From Microbacterium paraoxydans (GTDB taxonomy: Bacteria; Actinomycetota; Actinomycetes; Actinomycetales; Microbacteriaceae), in NCBI RefSeq assembly GCF_020524545.1, contig NZ_JAIVLG010000001.1, positions 124,001-188,000 of the forward strand: a stretch of 64,000 nt of DNA. Reading direction: 5' to 3'. Every line of letters starts with the position of its first letter. Position 1 is the first letter of the stretch. Shown here piece by piece: positions 36,617 to 45,410 of this stretch. Position numbers and translations under genes: made by a program. Under the pieces are notes generated by a model. It ran no database searches. It was not told the origin of the DNA and was given only the letters and a program-made list of their open reading frames with translations.

Positions 36617-37630
36617 ATGGTCAACTATCGCTATCTCGGCAACAGCGGTCTCAAGGTCTCGGAGATCACCTACGGCAACTGGGTCACCCATGCCTCACAG
36701 GTCGGAGACGATGCCGCCGTCAAGACCGTGCACGCTGCGCTGGACGCGGGCATCACCACGTTCGACACCGCCGACACCTACGCCAACACGGCCGCGGAGG
36801 TCGTGCTCGGCAAGGCACTGGAGGGGCAGCGCCGCGAGGGTCTCGAGATCTTCACGAAGGTCTACTTCCCGACCGGTCCGAAGGGCCCGAACGACACAGG
36901 ACTCAGCCGCAAGCACATCTTCGAGTCGATCAACGGCTCGCTGCAGCGCCTCGGCACCGACTACGTCGACCTCTATCAGGCGCACCGCTTCGACTACGAG
37001 ACCCCGCTGGAGGAGACGTTCCAGGCCTTCGCGGACGTCGTCCGTCAGGGCAAGGCGCTCTACATCGGTGTCTCGGAGTGGACGGCTGAGCAGCTGCGCG
37101 AGGGGCACGCGCTCGCGAAGCAGCTCGGGATCCAGCTCATCTCGAACCAGCCGCAGTACTCCATGCTGTGGCGGGTGATCGAGGGCAAGGTCGTCCCGGC
37201 GTCCGCAGAGCTCGGGATCTCGCAGATCGTGTGGTCGCCGATGGCGCAGGGGGTGCTCAGCGGCAAATACCTGCCGGGGCAGCCGGTGCCCGAGGGATCG
37301 CGTGCGACCGACCCGCACAGCGGCGCCGACTTCATCAAGAGCTTCCTGCAGGACGACATCCTCACCGCGGTCCAGCGTCTGAAGCCGATTGCCGAGCAGG
37401 CGGGCCTGTCGATGCCGCAGCTCGCGATCGCGTGGGTGCTGCAGAACCCGAACGTCGCGGCCGCGCTGGTCGGGGCATCCCGTCCTGAGCAGTTGGCGGA
37501 GACCGTCAAGGCCTCCGGCGTGAAGCTCGACGCCGACACGCTCGCCGCGATCGACGCCGCGCTGGGCGACACGGTCAACCGCGACGCCGAGAACACCTAC
37601 TCCGTGTCTCCGAAGTCGCGCCTGGTCTGA
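36617..37630 (+). CDS. Aldo/keto reductase (Kv-beta/YghZ-like)
   Basis: A 337-residue (beta/alpha)8 NADPH-dependent reductase. The catalytic set is visible: Asp and Tyr in FDTADTYANTAAE, Lys in IFTKVYFP and His in YQAHRFD. The C-terminal NADP-binding region has VAAALVGASRPEQL. Relatives reduce methylglyoxal and other aldehydes. It stands alone, with a 124-bp palindromic junction to the convergent ABC operon. Confidence 0.88.
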   Translation: MVNYRYLGNSGLKVSEITYGNWVTHASQVGDDAAVKTVHAALDAGITTFDTADTYANTAAEVVLGKALEGQRREGLEIFTKVYFPTGPKGPNDTGLSRKHIFESINGSLQRLGTDYVDLYQAHRFDYETPLEETFQAFADVVRQGKALYIGVSEWTAEQLREGHALAKQLGIQLISNQPQYSMLWRVIEGKVVPASAELGISQIVWSPMAQGVLSGKYLPGQPVPEGSRATDPHSGADFIKSFLQDDILTAVQRLKPIAEQAGLSMPQLAIAWVLQNPNVAAALVGASRPEQLAETVKASGVKLDADTLAAIDAALGDTVNRDAENTYSVSPKSRLV

Positions 37631-37662
37631 GCGCCCGGTCGTCCCGACGCCGAGACCCAGGT

Positions 37663-37740
37663 CGACACCCCCTTTGCCCGCCGAGGCCCCCTCTGAGTCA
37701 CATGAATCAGAGGGGGCCTCGGCGGTAGAAGGGGGTGTCG
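37663..37740. repeat. 78-bp near-perfect palindrome in a convergent junction
   Basis: Arms of 34 bp (37663-37696 and 37707-37740) match at 31 positions around a 10-nt loop. Words CGACACCCCC and GCCGAGGCCCCC recur in the palindrome at 43102-43179. It sits between the aldo/keto reductase stop and the ABC permease stop. It is probably a bidirectional terminator; a mobile REP-like element is an alternative. Confidence 0.75.
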
Positions 37741-37754
37741 GCCCAGGAGACGGG

Positions 37755-38675
37755 CTATTCCTTCACGGCACCGGCGGTCAGGCCCTGCACGATCCAGCGG
37801 CTCGCGAGCGCGAACATCGCCATGGTCGGCAGGATCGTCAGAACGGCGGCGGCGCTCATCGAGCCCCAGTCGATGTTGAACGTCGAGATGAAGCCGTTCA
37901 ACGCGGAGGGCACCGTGCGATTCGCATCGGTGTTCATCAGCACGACCGAGAGGAACAGTTCGTTCCAGCAGTTCACGAAGTTGAAGATGAACGCCGCGAT
38001 GATGCCGGGGGTCATCACCGGGACGAGCACGCGGAACAGGGCTCCGAGGCGGGAGCAGCCGTCGATCATCGCGGCCTCTTCCAGGGCGTCCGGCACGTTC
38101 TCGAAGAAGCCTCGCAGCATCACCGTCGAGAACGGGATGCAGATGGCGATGTAGACGAGGATGAGTCCGGGCTTGGTGTCGACCAGTCCGAGGTCGGTCA
38201 TCATCGAGTACAGCGGACCGAGGGCGATGAAGGCCGGGATCATCTGCGTCAGCAGGAACGCGATCAGGATCGCACCCTTGCCCCGGAACTCGAAGCGCGC
38301 CAGCACATAGGCGCTGAGCAGGGCGATGAGAGTCGCCACGGCGCCGCCGACGACCGCGACCAGAGCGGAGTTCCCGAGGAACACCCCGAAGGAGCTCTTC
38401 TCGAACAGGCTGGTGAAGTTGTCGAGCGAGGGTTCGCTCGGCCAGTACTCGATCGGGAACCTGTTGATCGTCCCGGGCGACTTGAACGCGGTCAGCGTGA
38501 TCCAATACAGCGGGAACAGCGTGAGCACGAGCCAGAGCGCGAGACCCACGACGCGCACGACGCCGCCGACCGTGACGCGGGGCCGGGGCCTGGGTGCCGC
38601 CGCAGGGTCGGGCACGGTGATGCGGCGGGTCTCGGTGATCGAGGAGCCCGTCCGGACCGAAGAGGTGATGGTCAT
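37755..38675 (-). CDS. Carbohydrate ABC transporter permease (MalG type)
   Basis: A 306-residue permease with six helices and the EAA loop DALEEAAMIDGCSRLGALFRVLVPVMTPG (in-loop, shown in family order). ATG 38675 overlaps the upstream permease stop by 4 bp; a longer upstream reading is an arginine-rich artefact. It is the last gene of a three-gene importer without its own ATPase, so a shared MsiK-type ATPase encoded elsewhere is expected. Confidence 0.88.
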   Translation of the reverse strand: MTITSSVRTGSSITETRRITVPDPAAAPRPRPRVTVGGVVRVVGLALWLVLTLFPLYWITLTAFKSPGTINRFPIEYWPSEPSLDNFTSLFEKSSFGVFLGNSALVAVVGGAVATLIALLSAYVLARFEFRGKGAILIAFLLTQMIPAFIALGPLYSMMTDLGLVDTKPGLILVYIAICIPFSTVMLRGFFENVPDALEEAAMIDGCSRLGALFRVLVPVMTPGIIAAFIFNFVNCWNELFLSVVLMNTDANRTVPSALNGFISTFNIDWGSMSAAAVLTILPTMAMFALASRWIVQGLTAGAVKE

Positions 38676-39637
38676 CGCTGAACCCTCCGCATCGCCATCA
38701 GGTAGAACGCGCAGAACACGAACAGGACGGCCATCACGATGAGGCCGATCGCGCTCGCGAAGCCGTAGTTGCCCTGCTGGGTGTAGTTGATCATCCAGGT
38801 CGTGATGATGTGCGTCTGGTTGGCTGGCCCGCCGCCTGTCATCGCGTAGATGATGTCGGGGAAGTTGAAGATCCAGATCACGCGCAGCAGGATCGTCAGC
38901 AGCAGCGTCATCGAGATGTACGGGATGATGATCGAGAACAGCTGACGCACCTTGCCGGCGCCGTCCAGGCTCGCCGCCTCCAGCATCTCGTCGGGCACCG
39001 ACTGCAGGGCTGCCAGGATCATGATCGCGAAGAAGGTCACCCCGTACCAGACGTTGGCGACGATCACCGCGAACATCGCGAGCTTCGGATCGGCCAGCCA
39101 CGGGAGCGGGGCGTCGATCAGCCCCGCCTTCATGAGCAGGTCGTTGACCACCCCGAACTCGGCGTTGAACATCCAGCGGAAGAGCATGCCGATCAGGAAG
39201 CCGGACACCGCCCACGGGAAGAACACGAGCGCCTGGTAGACGCCGCGGAAACGGAACTTCTTGCGCAGAGCGAGCGCGATCAGGAATCCGATCACGAGCT
39301 GCGGCACGAGCGAGCCGACGACCCACAGCACGGAGTTCCCTGCCACCGTCGGGAACGCAGGGTCACGGAACACCGCGAGGAAGTTGTCGAAGCCGACGAA
39401 CGGCGTCGAGGTGAGGTCCCACAGGTTCCAGTCGTGGAAGGCCATGCGCGCGCCCTGGAGCATCGGCCAGTAGGTGAACCAGCACACGAAGACGACCGCG
39501 GGGGCGAGGAATGCCAGCAGTGTCCATGCCTGGCGTCCTCGGAACGGACGACGTCGGCGTGATGCCGGGGAGGCCCCGACGGCTGCCTGCGGAGACGCAG
39601 TGCCGACGGAGCCTCCCTTCTGAGCGGTGCGGGCCAC
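38672..39637 (-). CDS. Sugar ABC transporter permease (MalF type)
   Basis: A 321-residue CUT1 permease with a basic N-terminal tail (SRRRRPFRGRQ), six helices and the EAA loop MLEAASLDGAGKVRQLFSIIIPY. GTG 39637 lies 3 bp after the binding-protein stop, so translation is probably coupled. Together with the downstream permease it forms the channel of a second sugar importer in the window. Confidence 0.88.
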   Translation of the reverse strand: MARTAQKGGSVGTASPQAAVGASPASRRRRPFRGRQAWTLLAFLAPAVVFVCWFTYWPMLQGARMAFHDWNLWDLTSTPFVGFDNFLAVFRDPAFPTVAGNSVLWVVGSLVPQLVIGFLIALALRKKFRFRGVYQALVFFPWAVSGFLIGMLFRWMFNAEFGVVNDLLMKAGLIDAPLPWLADPKLAMFAVIVANVWYGVTFFAIMILAALQSVPDEMLEAASLDGAGKVRQLFSIIIPYISMTLLLTILLRVIWIFNFPDIIYAMTGGGPANQTHIITTWMINYTQQGNYGFASAIGLIVMAVLFVFCAFYLMAMRRVQR

Positions 39638-39640
39638 AGG

Positions 39641-40951
39641 TCAGCCCTTTTCCGCGGCGTACTTCTCGGTCCAGAACGCATCCCACGAGGCCAGCAGGTC
39701 GCTGGTCGACATGTTGCCCAGCAGCACGTTCTGCACATCCTGGTCGGACTTCTGGATCCACTCGGTCCACCAGCTGACCCCGCGCGGCTGGCGGACGTTG
39801 ACGTACGTCTCCGGGTCTTCCGTCATGGTGACATAGCTGGTCCAGGGCCCCGACGAGTAGAAGTCGTCATCCGCTGCGGCCGTGATGATCGGCACCAGGC
39901 TGTTGGCCTGGGCGAACTCGGTGGCGGGCTCGGCCGACGAGAGGAACTCGACCAGCTTGACGGCCGCCTCCTGGTTCTCGCTGTTCTCGGCGACGCCCCA
40001 GCCGGCCACGGCGAGCGGCTGCGCGGCCTTGCCGGAGGGCCCGACGAGCAGCGGAGCGGTGTCCCACTGGTCGTCGGTGAGCGAGGAGTCCTGCACGGTC
40101 GCGATGACCTCGGGGTCCTGCAACAGGAACGCGGTGGTGCCGTTCGTGAAGCCGGCGACCATCTCGGGGTAGCCCCACGAGACGGCGGAGGGCGGGGAGG
40201 CCTCCGTGAACAGGTCGAAGTAGTCGTCGACGGCGTCCTGTGCCTCGGGTGCGGCGAAGATCGTCGAGCCGTCCTCCATCAGGAAGGCGTCCTCGGTGTC
40301 GAGACCGTCGATCGTGTAGGCCTCGATGGCTGCGACGACGTTGCTGTTCGCGTTCTGGCCGCCGCGGAACGCGTAGCCGTAGATGTTGTTCGAGGGGTCC
40401 TGGATCGCGGATGCCTGCTCGAGCAGGTCCTTCCAGCTGTGCGGGGGGCCGTCGAAGCCGGCGTCCTTCACGAGGTCCGTGCGGTAGAACAGCGACAGCC
40501 CGTAGAAGCCGTAGGGAACGAAGTAGCTCTTGCCGTCGGCGGCCACCGATGCGGACTGCGCATTGTCGGTCAGCGCGTCCCAGCCGTCCCACTTCTCGAG
40601 GTCGGGCCCGAGGTCGTACAGCCAGCCGTTGTTCGCGAAGGGGCCGACGGTGATGTCGCGCACCTCCAGGACGTCGACGCCCTTGCCGGACTGCAGCATC
40701 TGCTGGATCTTGGCATCGGCCTGCTCGGTGGGCGGCGAGACCAGGTTGACGGTGATCTTCGGGTTGTCCTTCTCGAACTGGTCGAGGAGACCGCGGATGA
40801 GCTCGGTGCGAGCCGGGTTGGTCAGACTCTCGACCATCTGCAGGGTGACCGTGCCGTCGGCCGACGGGCCGGAGCTCGCGGAACAGCCGGTGAGAGCGAG
40901 GACGGCGACGGTGCCGATTCCCGCTGCTGTCGTCAAGATCTTGTTCTTCAC
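39641..40951 (-). CDS. ABC transporter sugar-binding lipoprotein
   Basis: A 436-residue extracellular binding protein. GTG 40951 with GAGAGG upstream starts a short signal ending in the lipobox LTGC (Cys23). The mature part shows CUT1 features (FEKDNPKITVNLVSPPTE, FVPYGFYGLSLFYRTDLVKDAGF and a C-terminal hinge). The substrate is unknown. Its gene is followed by two permeases and preceded by a class V PLP enzyme in the same direction. Confidence 0.88.
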   Translation of the reverse strand: MKNKILTTAAGIGTVAVLALTGCSASSGPSADGTVTLQMVESLTNPARTELIRGLLDQFEKDNPKITVNLVSPPTEQADAKIQQMLQSGKGVDVLEVRDITVGPFANNGWLYDLGPDLEKWDGWDALTDNAQSASVAADGKSYFVPYGFYGLSLFYRTDLVKDAGFDGPPHSWKDLLEQASAIQDPSNNIYGYAFRGGQNANSNVVAAIEAYTIDGLDTEDAFLMEDGSTIFAAPEAQDAVDDYFDLFTEASPPSAVSWGYPEMVAGFTNGTTAFLLQDPEVIATVQDSSLTDDQWDTAPLLVGPSGKAAQPLAVAGWGVAENSENQEAAVKLVEFLSSAEPATEFAQANSLVPIITAAADDDFYSSGPWTSYVTMTEDPETYVNVRQPRGVSWWTEWIQKSDQDVQNVLLGNMSTSDLLASWDAFWTEKYAAEKG

Positions 40952-41006
40952 GAAGTGCCTCTCGGTTGGGGTGGGTGGTGTTGCGGTCGGGTGGACGGTG
41001 GACGGG

Positions 41007-42242
41007 TCAGGGGAGGACGAGGGAACCGGCGCGGTGGATGCCGGCACGGCTCAGGATCTGCGGGACGCAGCGCTCCACGAAGGCCTCGTAGTCGGAGGCC
41101 TCGTTGTAGAGGTGCGCGGAGAGCCGGAAGTAGCCGACACCGCGGAAGCTCGTGAAAGCCGTCTCGACACCGACCTCGTCGAGGAGGTCCATGCGCAGGG
41201 CATCGGCCTCCTCCCGCGTCGCCCCGAGCCCGAGCGGAAGGCGCACGAGCCGCATCGACGGCACGGGAGAGGGGAGCGGGGTGAGCGGGTCCTCGTCCCC
41301 ATAAGGGCGCAGGGCTTCCGCGATCAGCTCCGCGCCGGCCTCCGCGATCTCCGCCATCGCGGTGCGGGCGGCGGCCCAACCGAACTCGTCCTCGATGAAG
41401 TCGATGGCGGTCGGGGTGGCCAGGTAGGTCGTGGCGTCGATCGTGCCCTGGGTGTCGAAACGGGAAGGGTAGGGTTCGCGCGCGGCCCACGAGTCGATGA
41501 GCGGCCAGAGTTCGTCGCGGTCGGGGGCGGACGTGACCAGCAGGGCGGAGCCACGAGGTGCGCACGGCCACTTGTGGAGGTTCCCGAACCACCAGTCACC
41601 GCCCGCGACGGCAGCGGCGTCCGCGACGAGCCCTGGGGCGTGGGCACCGTCGACGAGCGTGCGAACGCCGCGCGCGGCCGCAGCGTCCGCGATGCGCCGC
41701 GTTGGCAGCATCCGTGCGGTCGGCGACGTGATCTGGTCGACCACGATCAGGCGGGTGCGCGGTGAGAGGTGATCGCTGAAGAGCTGCACGATCTCGTCGT
41801 CGGTGGAGAGCAGCGGGAGGGCGACCGTGCGCACGTGTGCGCCGAACCTTCGGGCGAGGCGCTCGGCCCCCATGGTGATGGCGCCGTAGCCCTGATCGGT
41901 CACGAGGATCTCGTCACCGGCTTCGAGCTGCAGGGCGTTGTAGACCACGGTCGCCGCGGCGGAGGCGTTGGGGACGAACACGCTGTCCTCCGCCCGGGCG
42001 CCCACGAACGGGGCGGTGCGCTCGCGAGCATCCTGCACACGTTCGGCGATACGCGGGAACCACTCGACCGGGCTGAGGTCCGCCCGGCGGCGCAGCGCGT
42101 CCTGATGGGCGACCACGGCGGAGGGGACCGCGCCGAAGGATCCGTGGTTGAGGTGGATCACCGCGGGGTCGAGGGGCCAGGCGTCACGGGCGCGCACACC
42201 GGAGTTCAGTGTGATCGGTGCGGGGAACAACGGTGCGGGCAT
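41007..42242 (-). CDS. Class V aminotransferase-fold PLP enzyme (isopenicillin-N epimerase-like)
   Basis: A 411-residue fold-type I PLP enzyme. It starts HLNHGSFGAVP, has a DQITSPTARMLPT segment with the PLP-binding aspartate, VDGAHAPG, and the Schiff-base lysine in GNLHKWPCAPRG. This set resembles isopenicillin-N epimerase-like proteins and EgtE-type C-S lyases rather than ordinary aminotransferases. It lies 55 bp upstream of the ABC importer genes and is divergent from a GntR gene. This suggests a substrate with an amino or sulfur group, but nothing fixes the reaction. Confidence 0.82.
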   Translation of the reverse strand: MPAPLFPAPITLNSGVRARDAWPLDPAVIHLNHGSFGAVPSAVVAHQDALRRRADLSPVEWFPRIAERVQDARERTAPFVGARAEDSVFVPNASAAATVVYNALQLEAGDEILVTDQGYGAITMGAERLARRFGAHVRTVALPLLSTDDEIVQLFSDHLSPRTRLIVVDQITSPTARMLPTRRIADAAAARGVRTLVDGAHAPGLVADAAAVAGGDWWFGNLHKWPCAPRGSALLVTSAPDRDELWPLIDSWAAREPYPSRFDTQGTIDATTYLATPTAIDFIEDEFGWAAARTAMAEIAEAGAELIAEALRPYGDEDPLTPLPSPVPSMRLVRLPLGLGATREEADALRMDLLDEVGVETAFTSFRGVGYFRLSAHLYNEASDYEAFVERCVPQILSRAGIHRAGSLVLP

Positions 42243-42267
42243 CAGTCCTCATCGATGAGTGGGGCGA

Positions 42268-42280
42268 GTTGTTGCACAAC
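42268..42280. promoter_or_regulatory. Candidate operator GTTGTTGCACAAC
   Basis: A perfect 5-bp inverted repeat with a 3-bp centre, 26 bp upstream of the PLP enzyme start and within the divergent region shared with the GntR gene. It probably mediates control by that GntR protein. A second feature, TTGTCATACGA near 42332, may be another half-site. Confidence 0.45.
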
Positions 42281-42407
42281 TTTGCCACACGAGAGCGAAA
42301 ACTGCCACGAAAAGAGGATTATGAAACATAGTTGTCATACGAGTTTCCCGCGACGGGGAGTTCCGCCAGACTTCACGAGGGGTGGGGGAGTGTCAGAGAG
42401 GATCACG

Positions 42408-43091
42408 ATGAGCGCACTCGATACGGCGTTGCACGGGTTGCGGGCGCTCATCGCGGACGGTGCGCTGCGGCCCGGCGACCGGCTGCCGAGCGAAGGGGAA
42501 CTGTGTGAACGGCTCGGTGTCTCCCGCGGGTCGCTCCGCGAGGCGATCCGGATGCTGGCGGCACTCGGTGTGCTCGACACGCGGCACGGGTCCGGGAGCT
42601 ATGTCAGCGAACTGCGCGCGGCCGACCTGATCGGCAGCCTGTCGCTCACGGTCGGACTGCTGCCGATGGCGGGCGTGCTCGAACTCACCGAGCTGCGCCG
42701 GGTGCTCGAACCGCACGCCGCCGCGCTCGCCGCCGCCCGCATCGATGACGAGACCGTGGAGACTCTCGCCCGCGTGCTCGACGACATCGAGGCGACCACC
42801 GACTTCGACGTGCAGTCCCGCCTCGACCACGAGTTCCACATGGCGATCTCCGGCGTCGCGGGGAACGAGGCACTGACCAGTCTCATCGACGTGCTGCGCT
42901 CGCGCTCCCGGGCGTATCGCATCTCCGATCCCGAGGATGCGGCCGAGCTCAAGATCCACTCGGACGCCGGGCACCGTGCGATCCTGCGTGGCCTGGCGGC
43001 GGCGGATCCTGTCGCCGCGAGCGCCGCGGCCTCGGCGCACGTCGCCTACACGGAGTACTGGGTGCGGCGCTACTCCGGCCTCGAGGACTGA
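42408..43091 (+). CDS. GntR/FadR-type regulator with FCD domain
   Basis: A 227-residue regulator. The winged helix (ALRPGDRLPSEGELCERLGVSRGSLREAIRMLAALGVLD, split between helices) is at about residues 10-70, and the all-helical FCD domain (ELRRVLEPHAAALAAARI, LDHEFHMAISGVAGNEAL, with candidate metal ligands) follows. ATG 42408 has AGAGAGG upstream; GTG 42390 would add six residues. It faces the PLP enzyme and ABC importer operon, which it probably represses. Confidence 0.88.
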   Translation: MSALDTALHGLRALIADGALRPGDRLPSEGELCERLGVSRGSLREAIRMLAALGVLDTRHGSGSYVSELRAADLIGSLSLTVGLLPMAGVLELTELRRVLEPHAAALAAARIDDETVETLARVLDDIEATTDFDVQSRLDHEFHMAISGVAGNEALTSLIDVLRSRSRAYRISDPEDAAELKIHSDAGHRAILRGLAAADPVAASAAASAHVAYTEYWVRRYSGLED

Positions 43092-43101
43092 GACTGCGTG
43101 C

Positions 43102-43179
43102 CGAAACCCCCTCTGCGCGCCGAAGCCCCCGCGGAATGACGGCGACAGGCGGGGGTGTCGGCGGGGCGCGGGGGTCTCG
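43102..43179. repeat. 78-bp imperfect palindrome in a convergent junction
   Basis: Arms of 31 bp (43102-43132, 43149-43179) match at 24 positions around a 16-nt loop. Shared words (GCCGA, CACCCCC, CGAxACCCCC) link it to the palindrome at 37663-37740. It separates the GntR gene from the convergent ACT-domain gene and covers nearly the whole gap. Confidence 0.7.
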
Positions 43180-43181
43180 AT

Positions 43182-43697
43182 TCAGGTGAGGGTGATGTCG
43201 ACCTGGACCTCGGCGGCCAGGCGTTCGAGGTCGACGCGCAGGGCGTCGAGGTCGACGGCGGCGGGGACCTTCGCCACCACTGATGCTTCGAACAGACGCC
43301 CGCCCGCCATCGCGGCATCCCGGGTCTCGGTGGCCAACTCCTCGATGCTCAACGCGTGCGAGCTCAGCACGGTCGAGATCTCCCGCACGATGCCGGGTCG
43401 GTCGTTGCCGAGCACCTGGATCTCGATCAGTCGTTCGTCGGCGCCGACGCCGTCCGGTGTCCCGGTGAGCACAGCCAGCGTCAGCAACCCCTGACCCTGC
43501 AGGCTGCGCAGCGCCGACTCCAGCTCCGACGCGCGCTCATCGGCGACCGAGACTTCGATCACGCCGGCGAAGGTGCCGGCGAGTTCGGCCAGCGAGCTGT
43601 TCTCCCAGTTCCCGCCGTGCGCATCCACGACATCGGCGACGGCGGCGACGAGGCCCGGACGGTCTGCACCCGCGACGGTGAGGATCAGAGTAGTCAT
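43182..43697 (-). CDS. GcvR-like protein with two ACT domains
   Basis: A 171-residue cytosolic protein with two ACT domains: LILTVAGADRPGLVAAVADVVDAHGGNW (residues 4-75) and IEIQVLGNDRPGIVREISTVL (about 90-170), each written here by its first strand and helix. It resembles glycine-cleavage-system repressor-like proteins, which sense small ligands, usually amino acids. ATG 43697 was chosen because the conserved first ACT strand begins at once. No glycine-cleavage genes are nearby, so the target is unknown. Confidence 0.83.
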   Translation of the reverse strand: MTTLILTVAGADRPGLVAAVADVVDAHGGNWENSSLAELAGTFAGVIEVSVADERASELESALRSLQGQGLLTLAVLTGTPDGVGADERLIEIQVLGNDRPGIVREISTVLSSHALSIEELATETRDAAMAGGRLFEASVVAKVPAAVDLDALRVDLERLAAEVQVDITLT

Positions 43698-43803
43698 GCG
43701 GCCAGCGTACGGGGACTTCGGGAGCGGCGCGCACGTACCGAGCGGCCGTGTCCTTCGGGTAGTGTCCCCAGTGAGCCGAGCACGCCAACGAAGGGGGCTG
43801 CTG

Positions 43804-44322
43804 ATGCGTGACGCCGAGGAAGACGGGGGCGACACCGCCGATCCCGGGGGCCCGCCGCAGTGGTCGACGACCGAGGAGCGCTGGGCGGCGGTCGAGCTGA
43901 ACATCCAGATGGCGATCCGTCGCGGCGAGTTCGACGATCTGCCCGGTGCGGGCAAGCCGATCGAGAACCTCGGCCGACCGAACGATCCCGACTGGTGGAT
44001 CCGGCAGAAGATCGAGCGGGAGAACCTCACGGGTATGGCTCCGCCGGTGTTCCAGCTGCGCACGGAGGACGCGAACCTCCGAGACGTCCTCGACGCGCTC
44101 TCTCGGGAAGACGAGGTGCGTCAGCACGTGGAGGACTTCAACTCGCGGATCCGTGCGGCGCGGAGGCAGCTGACGGGCGGGCCCCCTGTCGTCACCCGAC
44201 TCCGAGACGTGGATGCGGAGGTCGACGAGTGGCGGCGTCGGCGGCGGGAACCCGATGTTCCGACGACGCCGAAGCCGTCGACTCCGCAGGCCTCTCGGCG
44301 GCGATGGTGGCGCCGCTCGTGA
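43804..44322 (+). CDS. DUF1992 (DnaJ C28-like) domain protein
   Basis: A 172-residue soluble protein. The DUF1992 core is evident: WAAVELNIQMAIRRGEFDDLPGAGKPIENL, then DPDWWIRQKIERENL, spanning about residues 25-110. The C-terminus is proline- and arginine-rich. The family shares a conserved region with DNAJC28 but has no J domain; its function is unknown. ATG 43804 follows GAAGGGGG. It is divergent from the ACT gene, with a TAGTGT -10-like box upstream. Confidence 0.85.
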   Translation: MRDAEEDGGDTADPGGPPQWSTTEERWAAVELNIQMAIRRGEFDDLPGAGKPIENLGRPNDPDWWIRQKIERENLTGMAPPVFQLRTEDANLRDVLDALSREDEVRQHVEDFNSRIRAARRQLTGGPPVVTRLRDVDAEVDEWRRRRREPDVPTTPKPSTPQASRRRWWRRS

Positions 44323-44330
44323 GGTGAACC

Positions 44331-45389
44331 TCACTCCACCCAGTCGCCGGTCTCCAGGAAGCCGTCCAGCCGCGCGCGGTGCGCAGCGAGGTCCCACCCC
44401 TGCTGCGCCACCCACTCGTCGGAGTAGTACGTGCCGGCGTAGCGGATTCCGCTGTCGCAGATCAGGGTCACGACGCTGCCGGTCTCACCCGCGGCGCGCA
44501 TCCGGGCGATGAGCTGGAACGCGCCGTAGAGGTTCGTTCCGGTCGACCCGCCCGCCCAGTGCAGGGTTCTCTCGCGCAGCAGGCGGATCGCGGCGATCGA
44601 GCCGGCATCGGGGACGCGGATCATCTCGTCGATCACGGTGGGGACGAACGAGGCCTCGACCCGCGGGCGACCGATCCCCTCGATGCGACTCGGCCGTCCG
44701 GCGGGCGGGTCCACGGTCCCGGCCCATCCGTCGTAGAAGGCCGAGCCCTCCGGATCGACGACCGCGACCCTGGTGTCATGCCGGCGGTACTTGACGTAGC
44801 GTCCGAAGGTCGCGCTCGTGCCGCCGGTGCCTGCGCCCGTGACGATCCACGTGGGAATCGGGTGCCGCTCCTGGGCCAGTTGGCTGAACACGCTCTCGGC
44901 GATGTTGTTGTTGCCGCGCCAGTCGGTCGCACGCTCGGCGAACGTGAACTGGTCGAGGTAGTGGCCGGTGCAGTCGGACGCGAGGCGCTGCGCCTCGGCG
45001 GACATGTCCTCGGCGCGGTCGACGAAATGGCAGGTGCCGCCGTAGAACTCGATGAGGTCGATCTTCTCCTGAACCGTCGAGCGCGGCACGACCGTGATGA
45101 ACTTCAGCCCCAGCATCCGGGCGAAGTACGCCTCGGAGACGGCCGTCGATCCGCTCGAGGACTCCACGAGCGTCGTGTCTTCGTGGATGCGTCCGTTGAC
45201 CAGGCCGTAGAGGATGAGCGAGCGCGCGAGGCGGTGCTTGAGGGAGCCGGTGGGGTGCACCGACTCGTCCTTGAGGTACAGGTCGATGCCCCATTCGGGC
45301 GGCAGTGGGAAGAGGTGCAGATGCGTGTCGGCGCTGCGGTTGGCGTCGGCTTCCAGCAGGGCGATCGCGGTGCTGGTCCAGTCGCTCAT
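44331..45389 (-). CDS. PLP-dependent cysteine synthase family protein (Cds1-like)
   Basis: A 352-residue fold-type II PLP enzyme. The Schiff-base lysine lies in [11 protein letters not shown], the phosphate loop in [16 protein letters not shown], and [13 protein letters not shown] binds the substrate carboxylate. This branch resembles mycobacterial Cds1 (Rv3684-like), described as a cysteine desulfhydrase, more than CysK. It may therefore release sulfide from cysteine instead of making cysteine. It is separated from the convergent DUF1992 gene by 8 bp. Confidence 0.82.
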   Translation of the reverse strand: MSDWTSTAIALLEADANRSADTHLHLFPLPPEWGIDLYLKDESVHPTGSLKHRLARSLILYGLVNGRIHEDTTLVESSSGSTAVSEAYFARMLGLKFITVVPRSTVQEKIDLIEFYGGTCHFVDRAEDMSAEAQRLASDCTGHYLDQFTFAERATDWRGNNNIAESVFSQLAQERHPIPTWIVTGAGTGGTSATFGRYVKYRRHDTRVAVVDPEGSAFYDGWAGTVDPPAGRPSRIEGIGRPRVEASFVPTVIDEMIRVPDAGSIAAIRLLRERTLHWAGGSTGTNLYGAFQLIARMRAAGETGSVVTLICDSGIRYAGTYYSDEWVAQQGWDLAAHRARLDGFLETGDWVE

Positions 45390-45410
45390 GCCTCGACACT
45401 ACCGGGCGTC

